A stretch of DNA of 64,000 nt from positions 666,623 through 730,622 of the forward strand of contig NZ_JACOFU010000002.1 in NCBI RefSeq assembly GCF_014284275.1, in the 5' to 3' direction. Shown piece by piece: positions 48,495 through 55,779 of the stretch. Made by a program: the position numbers and the translations under genes. The stretch is from Affinundibacterium amnicola. GTDB lineage: Bacteria; Pseudomonadota; Gammaproteobacteria; Burkholderiales; Burkholderiaceae_D. The notes beneath the pieces are model-generated. The model was not told where the DNA came from. It saw nothing but the letters and a program-made list of their open reading frames with translations, and ran no database searches. Every line of letters starts with the position of its first letter. Position 1 is the first letter of the stretch.

Positions 48495-48644
48495 TTGTTA
48501 TTTATTAAAGAACTATTTAATTATTTGCGTGCTCGCAAAAAATTCTGGCTGCTACCCATTTTCATGGTCATGGCCTTACTCGGTGCGCTCATCGTATTAG
48601 CGCAAGGTAGCGCCATCGCCCCTTTCATTTACACTCTTTTTTAA
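48495..48644 (+). CDS. DUF5989 small membrane protein
   Basis: 49-aa protein reading LFIKELFNYLRARKKFW, then one membrane helix (LLPIFMVMALLGALIVLA), then QGSAIAPFIYTLF. This closely fits DUF5989, a family of about 50 residues that accompanies SxtJ and carbamoyltransferases. No ATG lies near the family start. A TTG at 48495 has AAGGA 8 nt upstream and gives the normal length, so I prefer it to the ATG at 48393, which adds 34 residues of poor quality. The stop is 6 bp before the carbamoyltransferase start. Confidence 0.82.
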   Translation: MLFIKELFNYLRARKKFWLLPIFMVMALLGALIVLAQGSAIAPFIYTLF

Positions 48645-48650
48645 GCACCT

Positions 48651-50486
48651 ATGTTTGTTGTCGGTATTTCCGCTTATTACCACGACAGTGCTGTGGCACT
48701 GATACGTGATGGTGTCATCATCGCAGCGGCACAAGAAGAACGCTTCACACGTAAAAAACACGATGCCGCATTCCCGGCACAAGCTTTGCAATTTTGCTTG
48801 GCACAAGCAGGCATACAAGCGGACGAAGTGGACTATGTCGCATTTTATGACAAACCTTTCCTCAAATTTGAGCGTCTGCTGGAAACCTATCTGGCATTCG
48901 CCCCCAAAGGCTTTTCCTCGTTCCGGCTAGCACTGCCAGTTTGGTTACGCGAAAAACTGTTTCTAAAAAACTTGCTGGCAAAAGAGCTCAAGAATTTTTC
49001 TCCCACGATCAATTGGGAAGATAAATTATTATTCGGCGAACACCATGTCAGCCATGCCGCCAGCGCGTTTTACCCCTCGCCTTTCGAAGAGGCGGCAGTA
49101 TTAACCTTAGATGGCGTTGGTGAGTGGGCGACTAGTTCCTTAGCCATAGGCCGCGGTAAAAAACTGGAAGTCATTAAGGAAATACATTTTCCACATTCCT
49201 TGGGCTTACTGTATTCGGCCTTCACTTATCATTTGGGTTTCAAAGTCAATTCGGGCGAATATAAAGTCATGGGTCTGGCCCCCTACGGGAGACCGATCTA
49301 TGTCGACACCATTTTTAAGCACTTAATCGATGTCAAGTCAGATGGTTCCTTCCGTCTGGATATGAAGTATTTTGATTACTGTGCTGGCTTGACCATGACC
49401 AATCGTCATTTTGGCGAACTGTTTCAATTATCGGTGCGCAAAGCTGAACAAGAATTAACTCAAGCCCACATGGATATGGCAGCTTCTTTACAAGCCGCCA
49501 CCGAGCAAGTGATCAGTCTATTAGTTGCAGAAGTCGCCAAAGAAACTGGCTTGAAAAACTTATGTTTGGCAGGTGGTGTTGCGCTCAACTGTGTCGCCAA
49601 TGGCAAGATTTTTAAAGACAAACATTTTGAGAATATTTGGGTACAACCAGCAGCAGGTGATGCCGGTGGTGCGCTAGGCGCAGCGCTTGCTGCCTATCAT
49701 GGCTATCTTGATCAAGAACGCGAACCTTGCATTGGTTTTGATCATATGCGGGGCAGTTATCTTGGTCCAGAGTTTGCTCAAGCCGATATCGAAAGTCGCC
49801 TGCGAGCAGCAGGCGCCGAGTTTGAGGTTTTAGATGAGGCAACGCTGATCGCCAATTGTGTCGATGATCTGCAAATGGGCAACGCGATAGGCTGGTTTCA
49901 AGGTCGTATGGAATTTGGTCCCAGAGCTTTGGGTGCTCGTTCCATACTTGGTGATGCGCGCTCACCACATATGCAAAGCACACTCAATCTCAAGGTCAAA
50001 TTTCGCGAATCTTTCCGCCCATTTGCTCCGTCGATTTTGCGCGAAGACGTCACTACATGGTTTGATTTCGACGCGGATAGTCCCTACATGCTGATGGTAG
50101 CAGAAGTCAAAGAAAGCCAAAGGATAGCAACACCCGAGGCAGAGAAAGATCTGTTCGGTATCGATAAACTCAAGGTAGCACGTTCCACTATTCCTGCCGT
50201 CACGCATGTGGATTATTCAGCTCGGCTGCAAACAGTAACGGCCGACACCAATCCGCGCTACCACGCTTTGCTATCAAGCTTTAAACAACTGACTGGCTGC
50301 CCTATTTTAGTCAATACCAGTTTTAACGTGCGTGGTGAACCCATTGTGAATACACCAGAAGAAGCTTTCAAATGTTTTATGGGCACCGATATTGAGCGCT
50401 TAGCGATTGGCAATTGTTATCTCAAAAAAGAAAAACAAAACCCTGCTTTGAAAATCAGTTACGAAAACGCGTTCGAACTAGATTAA
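48651..50486 (+). CDS. NodU/TobZ-family O-carbamoyltransferase
   Basis: 611-aa two-part enzyme. The N-terminal Kae1-like domain (GISAYYHDSAVALIRDGVIIAAAQEERFTRKKHDAAFP; EHHVSHAASAFYPSPFEEAAVLTLDGVGEW; YKVMGLAPYG) makes carbamoyl-adenylate from carbamoyl phosphate and ATP. The C-terminal domain (GWFQGRMEFGPRALGARSILGDAR; RESFRPFAPSIL; NTSFNVRGEPIVNTPEEAF) transfers the carbamoyl group to a hydroxyl. Known acceptors are nodulation factors, antibiotics and sugars; here the acceptor is unknown. No nod or antibiotic synthase genes are nearby. The next gene starts 2 bp after the stop. Confidence 0.92.
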   Translation: MFVVGISAYYHDSAVALIRDGVIIAAAQEERFTRKKHDAAFPAQALQFCLAQAGIQADEVDYVAFYDKPFLKFERLLETYLAFAPKGFSSFRLALPVWLREKLFLKNLLAKELKNFSPTINWEDKLLFGEHHVSHAASAFYPSPFEEAAVLTLDGVGEWATSSLAIGRGKKLEVIKEIHFPHSLGLLYSAFTYHLGFKVNSGEYKVMGLAPYGRPIYVDTIFKHLIDVKSDGSFRLDMKYFDYCAGLTMTNRHFGELFQLSVRKAEQELTQAHMDMAASLQAATEQVISLLVAEVAKETGLKNLCLAGGVALNCVANGKIFKDKHFENIWVQPAAGDAGGALGAALAAYHGYLDQEREPCIGFDHMRGSYLGPEFAQADIESRLRAAGAEFEVLDEATLIANCVDDLQMGNAIGWFQGRMEFGPRALGARSILGDARSPHMQSTLNLKVKFRESFRPFAPSILREDVTTWFDFDADSPYMLMVAEVKESQRIATPEAEKDLFGIDKLKVARSTIPAVTHVDYSARLQTVTADTNPRYHALLSSFKQLTGCPILVNTSFNVRGEPIVNTPEEAFKCFMGTDIERLAIGNCYLKKEKQNPALKISYENAFELD

Positions 50487-50488
50487 AC

Positions 50489-51697
50489 ATGATGAAGCTT
50501 CTAAAAAATTTATTACTATCGATAATCTCCATCGCCATTGTCTTAGGCATTGCGGAAACGGCACTGCATTTTGCAGATTTCCCCGCCACTCCAAAACACG
50601 GTTGGAAATGGGACGAAAGCCCTTATCGTGGCCCCATGAATCAACATGATCAACACACGAATCAACTCGGCCTACGCGGACAAAATATCGCTTACACCGA
50701 TGAAGACTTCGTCGTTGTATTGGTCGGCGATTCACAAACCGAAGCGGGAACGCAGGTGTTCGAAAACATGCCCGAAGGGCTTTTAGAAAAAGCCATCAAA
50801 GTACAGTCAGGTCGCGACAAAGTGAAAGTTTTTTCGATCGCCTCTGCTGGTTGGGGACAAGATCAGCAACTACTCTGGCTGACAAAGTACTTCGAAAAAT
50901 ATCGTGCCAATGCGGTTCTGGTATGGACCACACCGGTCAATGACTACTGGGAAAATACGTTTATCGACCGCAGCATCACACTCGAAGCAGGCAAGCTAAA
51001 ACCAACCTATACCTTGGATGGTGAGAAGCTCAAAGCGGTGATACCTGCAAGTTTCGAATGGAAGTTACTGACGCTCTTGGGTGTCGCCTTGAGTAGTCAA
51101 GACAAAGACGAAAAAAGCTCAATTGAACAAATTCATTTAAATCATTGGCTAGCAAAATTACCTTCCACCGATCGAGTGGCGACTGCGCCAGAAACTTGTC
51201 CAAAAAATGAAGTCATCGAACAGGAAGTCATAGAAGCCTATCGCAAAGGAGAACGCGCCTACACTATCGTGACGGAAGAAGACGTGGAAGGTGGCCGCAA
51301 CCATTTCTCACCTTATTTGACACATCTGTCGCCGCGTGAAGAATACTCAATAGCCATTACTCATCGCTTGTTTCAAGAGATTGCCAAAGTCAGCCAGCAA
51401 CACGGTGCCAGTTTTAATATCGTGCATACCTACAGAAACGACCTAGACGCAGCGTTCCGTGAAATAAGATGCATCAAGAATTTGAAGACCAATACCTACT
51501 TTACCTATGATGGTTCGGATTGGTTGCGCCATTTGAAAAAGTCACCATTAGCCGATCAACTCATCCCCCTCAAAATCGAGAGCGAGCAAGCATTGAATGT
51601 ACGCGAGGGAGACTGGCATTTTGGCAAAGAAGGAAATCAATTAGCGATGCAGGAATTGGCAAAAGTGATTACACAAAAATACTTGAGCAAACCTTGA
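50489..51697 (+). CDS. Membrane-anchored SGNH/GDSL-type hydrolase
   Basis: 402-aa protein with an N-terminal anchor (LLLSIISIAIVLGIAETAL) and a periplasmic SGNH domain: VVVLVGDSQTEAG carries the nucleophile Ser (block I), and GDWHFGKEGNQLAMQ carries the Asp-His dyad (block V). Such proteins add or remove acyl groups on polysaccharides. It begins 2 bp after the carbamoyltransferase stop (ATG at 50489 or 50492), so both are surely one transcript, and modification of one extracytoplasmic product is the likely common task. Length and sequence outside the two motifs are not familiar to me. Confidence 0.85.
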   Translation: MMKLLKNLLLSIISIAIVLGIAETALHFADFPATPKHGWKWDESPYRGPMNQHDQHTNQLGLRGQNIAYTDEDFVVVLVGDSQTEAGTQVFENMPEGLLEKAIKVQSGRDKVKVFSIASAGWGQDQQLLWLTKYFEKYRANAVLVWTTPVNDYWENTFIDRSITLEAGKLKPTYTLDGEKLKAVIPASFEWKLLTLLGVALSSQDKDEKSSIEQIHLNHWLAKLPSTDRVATAPETCPKNEVIEQEVIEAYRKGERAYTIVTEEDVEGGRNHFSPYLTHLSPREEYSIAITHRLFQEIAKVSQQHGASFNIVHTYRNDLDAAFREIRCIKNLKTNTYFTYDGSDWLRHLKKSPLADQLIPLKIESEQALNVREGDWHFGKEGNQLAMQELAKVITQKYLSKP

Positions 51698-51722
51698 TTA
51701 CACTTCTACTCTAAAAATAATG

Positions 51723-51757
51723 AGCCCAGCAGAAATTGATTGCTGGGCTTATTTTTT
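51723..51757 (+). terminator. Terminator of the SxtJ/carbamoyltransferase cluster
   Basis: Perfect 9-bp stem AGCCCAGCA / TGCTGGGCT, 9-nt loop, then TATTTTTTATT. It marks the end of the four-gene unit. Confidence 0.88.
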
Positions 51758-51770
51758 ATTCAAACCGTTC

Positions 51771-53660
51771 TTACTGTCCTAAGGCGTTTTTAATTTGTTG
51801 CAGGGATTGTGGATCTTCGATTGTCGTCAAGTCACCCGCATCACGGCCTTCACATACCGCCTGTATCGAACGGCGCAGTAATTTTCCTGAACGGGTTTTC
51901 GGTAACATCGCCACAAAATAAACACGCGCTGGACGCGCCACGGCGCCTAATTGCTTATCAACCACGGCCATCACTTCGGCCTCCAAAGCTTTTGCTAACT
52001 CAGGTGTCGCTGCACGTTCTGGATTTTTAATAATGGCAAATGCTACCGCGACCTGGCCTTTCAATTTATCTTCAATACCCACCACCGCGACCTCTGAAAT
52101 TTGCGGATGACTGGAGATACTTTCTTCGATTTCACGTGTGCCAAGGCGATGTCCTGCCACATTAATCACGTCATCGGTACGTCCTAAAATAAAGAAATAA
52201 CCATCTTCATCACGTATGCCCCAATCGAAAGTTGAATACAGTTGATCGTGCGCGAAGTTAGACCAGTAGGTTTGTACAAAACGTGCGTCGTCACCGTAAA
52301 TGGTTTGCATGCAGCCCGGTGGCAATGGCCCTTTAATCGCCACCACACCTTTTTCATTTGCATCGCAAACCGCACCTGTGGCTTCGTTAATAATGGTCAC
52401 GTTGTAGCCGTACATCGCGATGCCTGGACTACCGAGACGCGTATCGTTGTGTTCAACGCCGCGCGCAACGGAAAGAATAGGCCAGCCAGTTTCGGTCTGC
52501 CAGTAGTTATCAATAATCGGCACACCCAGCTCAGTCGCGATCCAATTTGAAGTCGTTTCATCGAGTGGCTCGCCGGCCAAATAAAGTGCTTTGAGCGAAG
52601 AAATATCATATTTCTTCATCAACTCGACCGGGTGTTTTTTCAGCACACGAACTGCCGTCGGCGCTGAGAACATGCGCGTGACTTTGTATTTCTCGACGAT
52701 ACTCCACCACACACCAGCATCAGGGCGTATCGGTGTGCCTTCGTACATAATCGTCGCCATACCTGCAATCAGCGGGCCATAAACAATGTAAGAATGGCCG
52801 ACAACCCAACCGATATCGGAAGTCGCGAAATAGGTTTCGCCCGGATTGCCGCAGAAAATATTTTTCATCGAGGAAGCCAGCGCCACCGCATAACCACCGA
52901 CATCGCGCTGTACACCTTTCGGCTTACCAGTCGTGCCAGAAGTGTAGAGCACATAAGACATCTCATTCGATTCCAGCCAGGTCACGGGCACTTGCGCGTC
53001 CATGTGTTGCTCACGTAATGCTGCGTAATCTTCATCGCGACCTGCAACAATATTCATCGCGTCGAGACCACGATTCACCAACAGGACTTTTGCAGGTTTA
53101 TGCTCGGCCAACTGAATTGCTTCATCCAGCAAAGGTTTGTAAGGCACCGCCTTACCGCCACGCATCCCGGCGTCGGCAGACACCACCAATACGGGTTTAG
53201 CATCATCAATACGTGTTGCTAAACTCTTGGAGGCGAAGCCACCGAACACCACGGAATGCACAGCACCGATGCGCGCACAAGCCAACATGGCAAATGCGGC
53301 TTCGGCAATCATGGGCATATAGATGAGAACTCTATCGCCCTGCTTGACTCCGAGATCTAACATCATCGCTGCCATGCATTGCACTTCAACATGTAGTTCA
53401 GCAAAGCTGTAAGTTTTCTCGGAATTGGTTTCAGTCGAAATGGCGATCAATGCTGCCTTATCTGACTGTGTCTCCAACCAACGATCAATCGCGTTATAAC
53501 AAAGATTGGTTTCGCCACCGACAAACCATTTGGCGAATGGTGGTTTGCTGTGATCGAGTACTTGAGTATAGGGTTTGTGCCAGCTGATGAGTTGGGCTTG
53601 TGTGTCCCAAAAGCTGGTGGGGTCTTGAATTGAGGCTTGATAAAAATCTTGGTAGTTCAT
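51771..53660 (-). CDS. prpE: Propionyl-CoA synthetase
   Basis: 629-aa adenylate-forming enzyme activating propionate to propionyl-CoA, the entry to the methylcitrate cycle. Motifs: YTSGTTGKPKGVQRDVGG (P-loop), YWQTETGWPI, the hinge GRTDDVINVAGHRLGTREIEE and the C-terminal lysine in LPKTRSGKLLRRS. The prp setting and the PrpE-like N-terminus (NYQDFYQASIQDPTSFWDTQAQLISWHKPYTQVLD) favour PrpE over acetyl-CoA synthetase. GGAGAC precedes the ATG. It is separated from prpF by a 730-bp repeat-rich gap and may have its own promoter. Confidence 0.95.
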   Translation of the reverse strand: MNYQDFYQASIQDPTSFWDTQAQLISWHKPYTQVLDHSKPPFAKWFVGGETNLCYNAIDRWLETQSDKAALIAISTETNSEKTYSFAELHVEVQCMAAMMLDLGVKQGDRVLIYMPMIAEAAFAMLACARIGAVHSVVFGGFASKSLATRIDDAKPVLVVSADAGMRGGKAVPYKPLLDEAIQLAEHKPAKVLLVNRGLDAMNIVAGRDEDYAALREQHMDAQVPVTWLESNEMSYVLYTSGTTGKPKGVQRDVGGYAVALASSMKNIFCGNPGETYFATSDIGWVVGHSYIVYGPLIAGMATIMYEGTPIRPDAGVWWSIVEKYKVTRMFSAPTAVRVLKKHPVELMKKYDISSLKALYLAGEPLDETTSNWIATELGVPIIDNYWQTETGWPILSVARGVEHNDTRLGSPGIAMYGYNVTIINEATGAVCDANEKGVVAIKGPLPPGCMQTIYGDDARFVQTYWSNFAHDQLYSTFDWGIRDEDGYFFILGRTDDVINVAGHRLGTREIEESISSHPQISEVAVVGIEDKLKGQVAVAFAIIKNPERAATPELAKALEAEVMAVVDKQLGAVARPARVYFVAMLPKTRSGKLLRRSIQAVCEGRDAGDLTTIEDPQSLQQIKNALGQ

Positions 53661-53824
53661 TTTGTCTCCAGTTTTTATAGCGTTTTTACGTTGAATTATT
53701 TTTGGCGTTTTGTTGATTGTTGTTCGTTTTAGTTAATCGCCTTTTGTACTACATCAAAATTTGTGATTCTCACTTCATCTTTTCGTTGGAATGATTTAAT
53801 TCCGCGGTTAATCAGCTTCCTCTG

Positions 53825-54030
53825 GTCGGGGGTAGCCCGACAGCTACTTACTTTTCTTTGCTTCGCCAAAGAAAAAGTAAGCAAAAGAAAGGCGACCGTA
53901 GACTCGCCCCTGCGGGGTGCTTGCGCTACGCTTCAGCATAATTTGTGCATCACAAAAAATGGGAAAGTGTTGAAACTCGCTTCGCTCAAACAACAACACT
54001 TTCTTATCCATTTTCTGTGACGCACAAATT
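53825..54030 (+). repeat. Three-hairpin repeat module, copy A
   Basis: Three hairpins in a row: GTCGGG/CCCGAC (53825-53841); CTTACTTTTCTTTG pairing with CAAAGAAAAAGTAAG (53847-53881); and a long one with arms AATTTGTGCATCACA / TGTGACGCACAAATT (53940-54030) whose loop holds GAAACTCGCTTCGCTCAAAC. The same module occurs in inverted orientation at 54176-54362. Open reading frames across it look accidental. Confidence 0.85.
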
Positions 54031-54175
54031 ACATCGTCTCAAACGGGGGCAAGTCAAAAACAACGACCTACAACTGCTCATAGAAAAATGGATGTCTATC
54101 GGTACTGCTTGTTTTGATGTTGCCGTTGCTTTTGATGTTGTTGTTGATTTTGACCTTCATCCACTTCTGACACTG

Positions 54176-54362
54176 CCAATTGTGCAAGACAGAAAATGGA
54201 TAAAGAAAGCTTCGTTGTTTGAGCGAAGCGAGTTTCGAAGCTTTCCCATTTTTTGTCTTGCACAATTGGGAACCCGAAGGGCAGTGGCAGCGTGGTCGCC
54301 TTTCTTTGCTTCCTTTCTTTGGCGAAGCAAAGAAAGGAAGTGGCTGTCGGGCCACACCCGAC
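54176..54362 (-). repeat. Three-hairpin repeat module, copy B (inverted)
   Basis: Mirror copy of the 53825-54030 module: a hairpin with perfect arms CCAATTGTGCAAGACA / TGTCTTGCACAATTGG (54176-54269), CTTCCTTTCTTTG / CAAAGAAAGGAAG (54309-54340) and GTCGGG/CCCGAC (54346-54362). The loop motif GTTTGAGCGAAGCGAGTTTC is the complement of that in copy A. Paired differences keep the stems intact. Confidence 0.85.
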
Positions 54363-54390
54363 CTACAGGCCTCAATTCAAAACAGCAAAC

Positions 54391-55578
54391 TCAAAAACAA
54401 TCACCAGGCACCCGAACAAACCCCTCCATCAAAACCCGCGCACTACGACTCATACTAGCCTTAGTAACATTCCACTCACCACCAACCAACTGTGCCTCAG
54501 CCCCAACCCGCAAGGTTCCAGAAGGATGACCAAATCGGACAGCAGACAAAGCTCCACCGCCTGCGGCGATATTCACCAAAGTACCAGGAATCGCCGCCGC
54601 AGTACCAATGGCAACAGCAGCAGTTCCCATCATCGCGTGATGAAGTTTTCCCATAGACATAGCACGTACACACAAATCAATTTCGTTCGCATGGACCTGT
54701 TTTCCGCTTGAGGAAACATAATCCAAAGGTTTGGCGACAAAAGCAACTTTTGGTGTATGTTGACGCTTAGCGGCTTCATCGATATGTTTGATCAAACCCA
54801 TACGCACCGCACCATAGGCACGAATGGTTTCGAACTTCGCTAAGGCTGCAGCATCGCTATTGATTACGTCTTGTAATTCAGTACCGATGTAGCCGATTTC
54901 TTCGGCATTCACAAAAATCGTTGGAATGCCCGCATTAATCATGGTCGCCTTCAGCGTGCCTATGTCTGGCACCTCTAAATCATCGATCAGATTTCCAGTC
55001 GGGAACATAGAACCGCCAGCGCCTTCTTCTTCGGCGGCTGGGTCCATAAATTCCAATTGCACTTCGGCGGCGGGGAAAGTCACGCCGTCGAGTTCAAAGT
55101 CACCAGTCTCTTGCACTTCACCATTCGTCATCGGCACATGGGCGATGATGGTTTTGCTGATATTCGCTTGCCAGATACGCACAACAGCAATACCGTTTTG
55201 CGGTACATTGTCGACCAAGCCCATACTGATTGCACAAGAGCCTACCGCTGCGGATAAATTGCCGCAGTTACCGCTCCAATCGACGAAGGCTTTGTCGATC
55301 GAAACTTGGCCAAACAAGTAGTCAACGTCGTGATCGGGTTTACTGCTTTTGGCAAGTAAGACCGTTTTGGATGTACTTGACGTTGCGCCCCCCATACCAT
55401 CGATTTGTTTGCCATACGGATCGGGGCTACCGATCACGCGCAGTAACAAGGCATCGCGTGCTGCACCCGCTTGCTGTGCCGCTTCAGGCAAATCCTGCAC
55501 GCGGAAGAACACGCCTTTGCTGGTGCCGCCGCGCATGTAGACTGCGGGGATTTTTATTTGGGGTTGATGGAGCATCAT
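54391..55578 (-). CDS. prpF: 2-methylaconitate cis-trans isomerase PrpF
   Basis: 395-aa isomerase of the AcnD-dependent route; it converts the AcnD product to cis-2-methylaconitate so that dehydration and hydration can be completed. It has the diaminopimelate-epimerase-like fold with the signature IPAVYMRGGTSKGVFF near the N-terminus, DPYGKQIDGMGGATSSTSKTVLL and DWSGNCGNLSAAVG. AAGGAAAA precedes the tandem ATG-ATG start. It lies between acnD and prpE. Confidence 0.95.
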   Translation of the reverse strand: MMLHQPQIKIPAVYMRGGTSKGVFFRVQDLPEAAQQAGAARDALLLRVIGSPDPYGKQIDGMGGATSSTSKTVLLAKSSKPDHDVDYLFGQVSIDKAFVDWSGNCGNLSAAVGSCAISMGLVDNVPQNGIAVVRIWQANISKTIIAHVPMTNGEVQETGDFELDGVTFPAAEVQLEFMDPAAEEEGAGGSMFPTGNLIDDLEVPDIGTLKATMINAGIPTIFVNAEEIGYIGTELQDVINSDAAALAKFETIRAYGAVRMGLIKHIDEAAKRQHTPKVAFVAKPLDYVSSSGKQVHANEIDLCVRAMSMGKLHHAMMGTAAVAIGTAAAIPGTLVNIAAGGGALSAVRFGHPSGTLRVGAEAQLVGGEWNVTKASMSRSARVLMEGFVRVPGDCF

Positions 55579-55605
55579 TTTTCCTTTTGTATTGGCTTTA
55601 AAGTC

Positions 55606-55641
55606 CCCTCTCCCGCAAGCGGGAGAGGGTTAGGGTGAGGG
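55606..55641. repeat. REP-like palindrome between prpF and acnD, copy 1
   Basis: Hairpin CCCTCTCCCGC-AA-GCGGGAGAGGG followed by TTAGGGTGAGGG. An inverted copy lies at 55729-55766. Such elements are common between genes in Burkholderiales and other Proteobacteria. Confidence 0.85.
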
Positions 55642-55688
55642 ATGTTCAGACTGCACTATAGGTCGAAAAAGATCTCAATCAAATCTCA

Positions 55689-55707
55689 AATTGTTCAGCG
55701 AACAATT
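55689..55707. repeat. Small palindrome between the REP copies
   Basis: AATTGTTC-AGC-GAACAATT, 8-bp perfect arms, located between the two inverted REP-like copies in the acnD-prpF gap. Confidence 0.6.
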
Positions 55708-55728
55708 AATAGTATCAATAATCAACCA

Positions 55729-55766
55729 CCCTCATCCCAACCCTTCTCCCGCTTGCGGGAGAAGGG
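55729..55766. repeat. REP-like palindrome between prpF and acnD, copy 2
   Basis: CCCTCATCCCAA followed by hairpin CCCTTCTCCCGC-TT-GCGGGAGAAGGG, the inverted partner of 55606-55641, 14 bp after the acnD stop on the minus strand. Confidence 0.85.
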
Positions 55767-55779
55767 CTTATTTCATCGG

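Noticed and set aside
53763-54711. Several overlapping open frames of 72-194 codons on both strands in the prpF-prpE gap
   Set aside because: They run through the inverted repeat modules, have low-complexity Lys/Ser/Phe-rich translations and no family features; the repeats explain the open frames.
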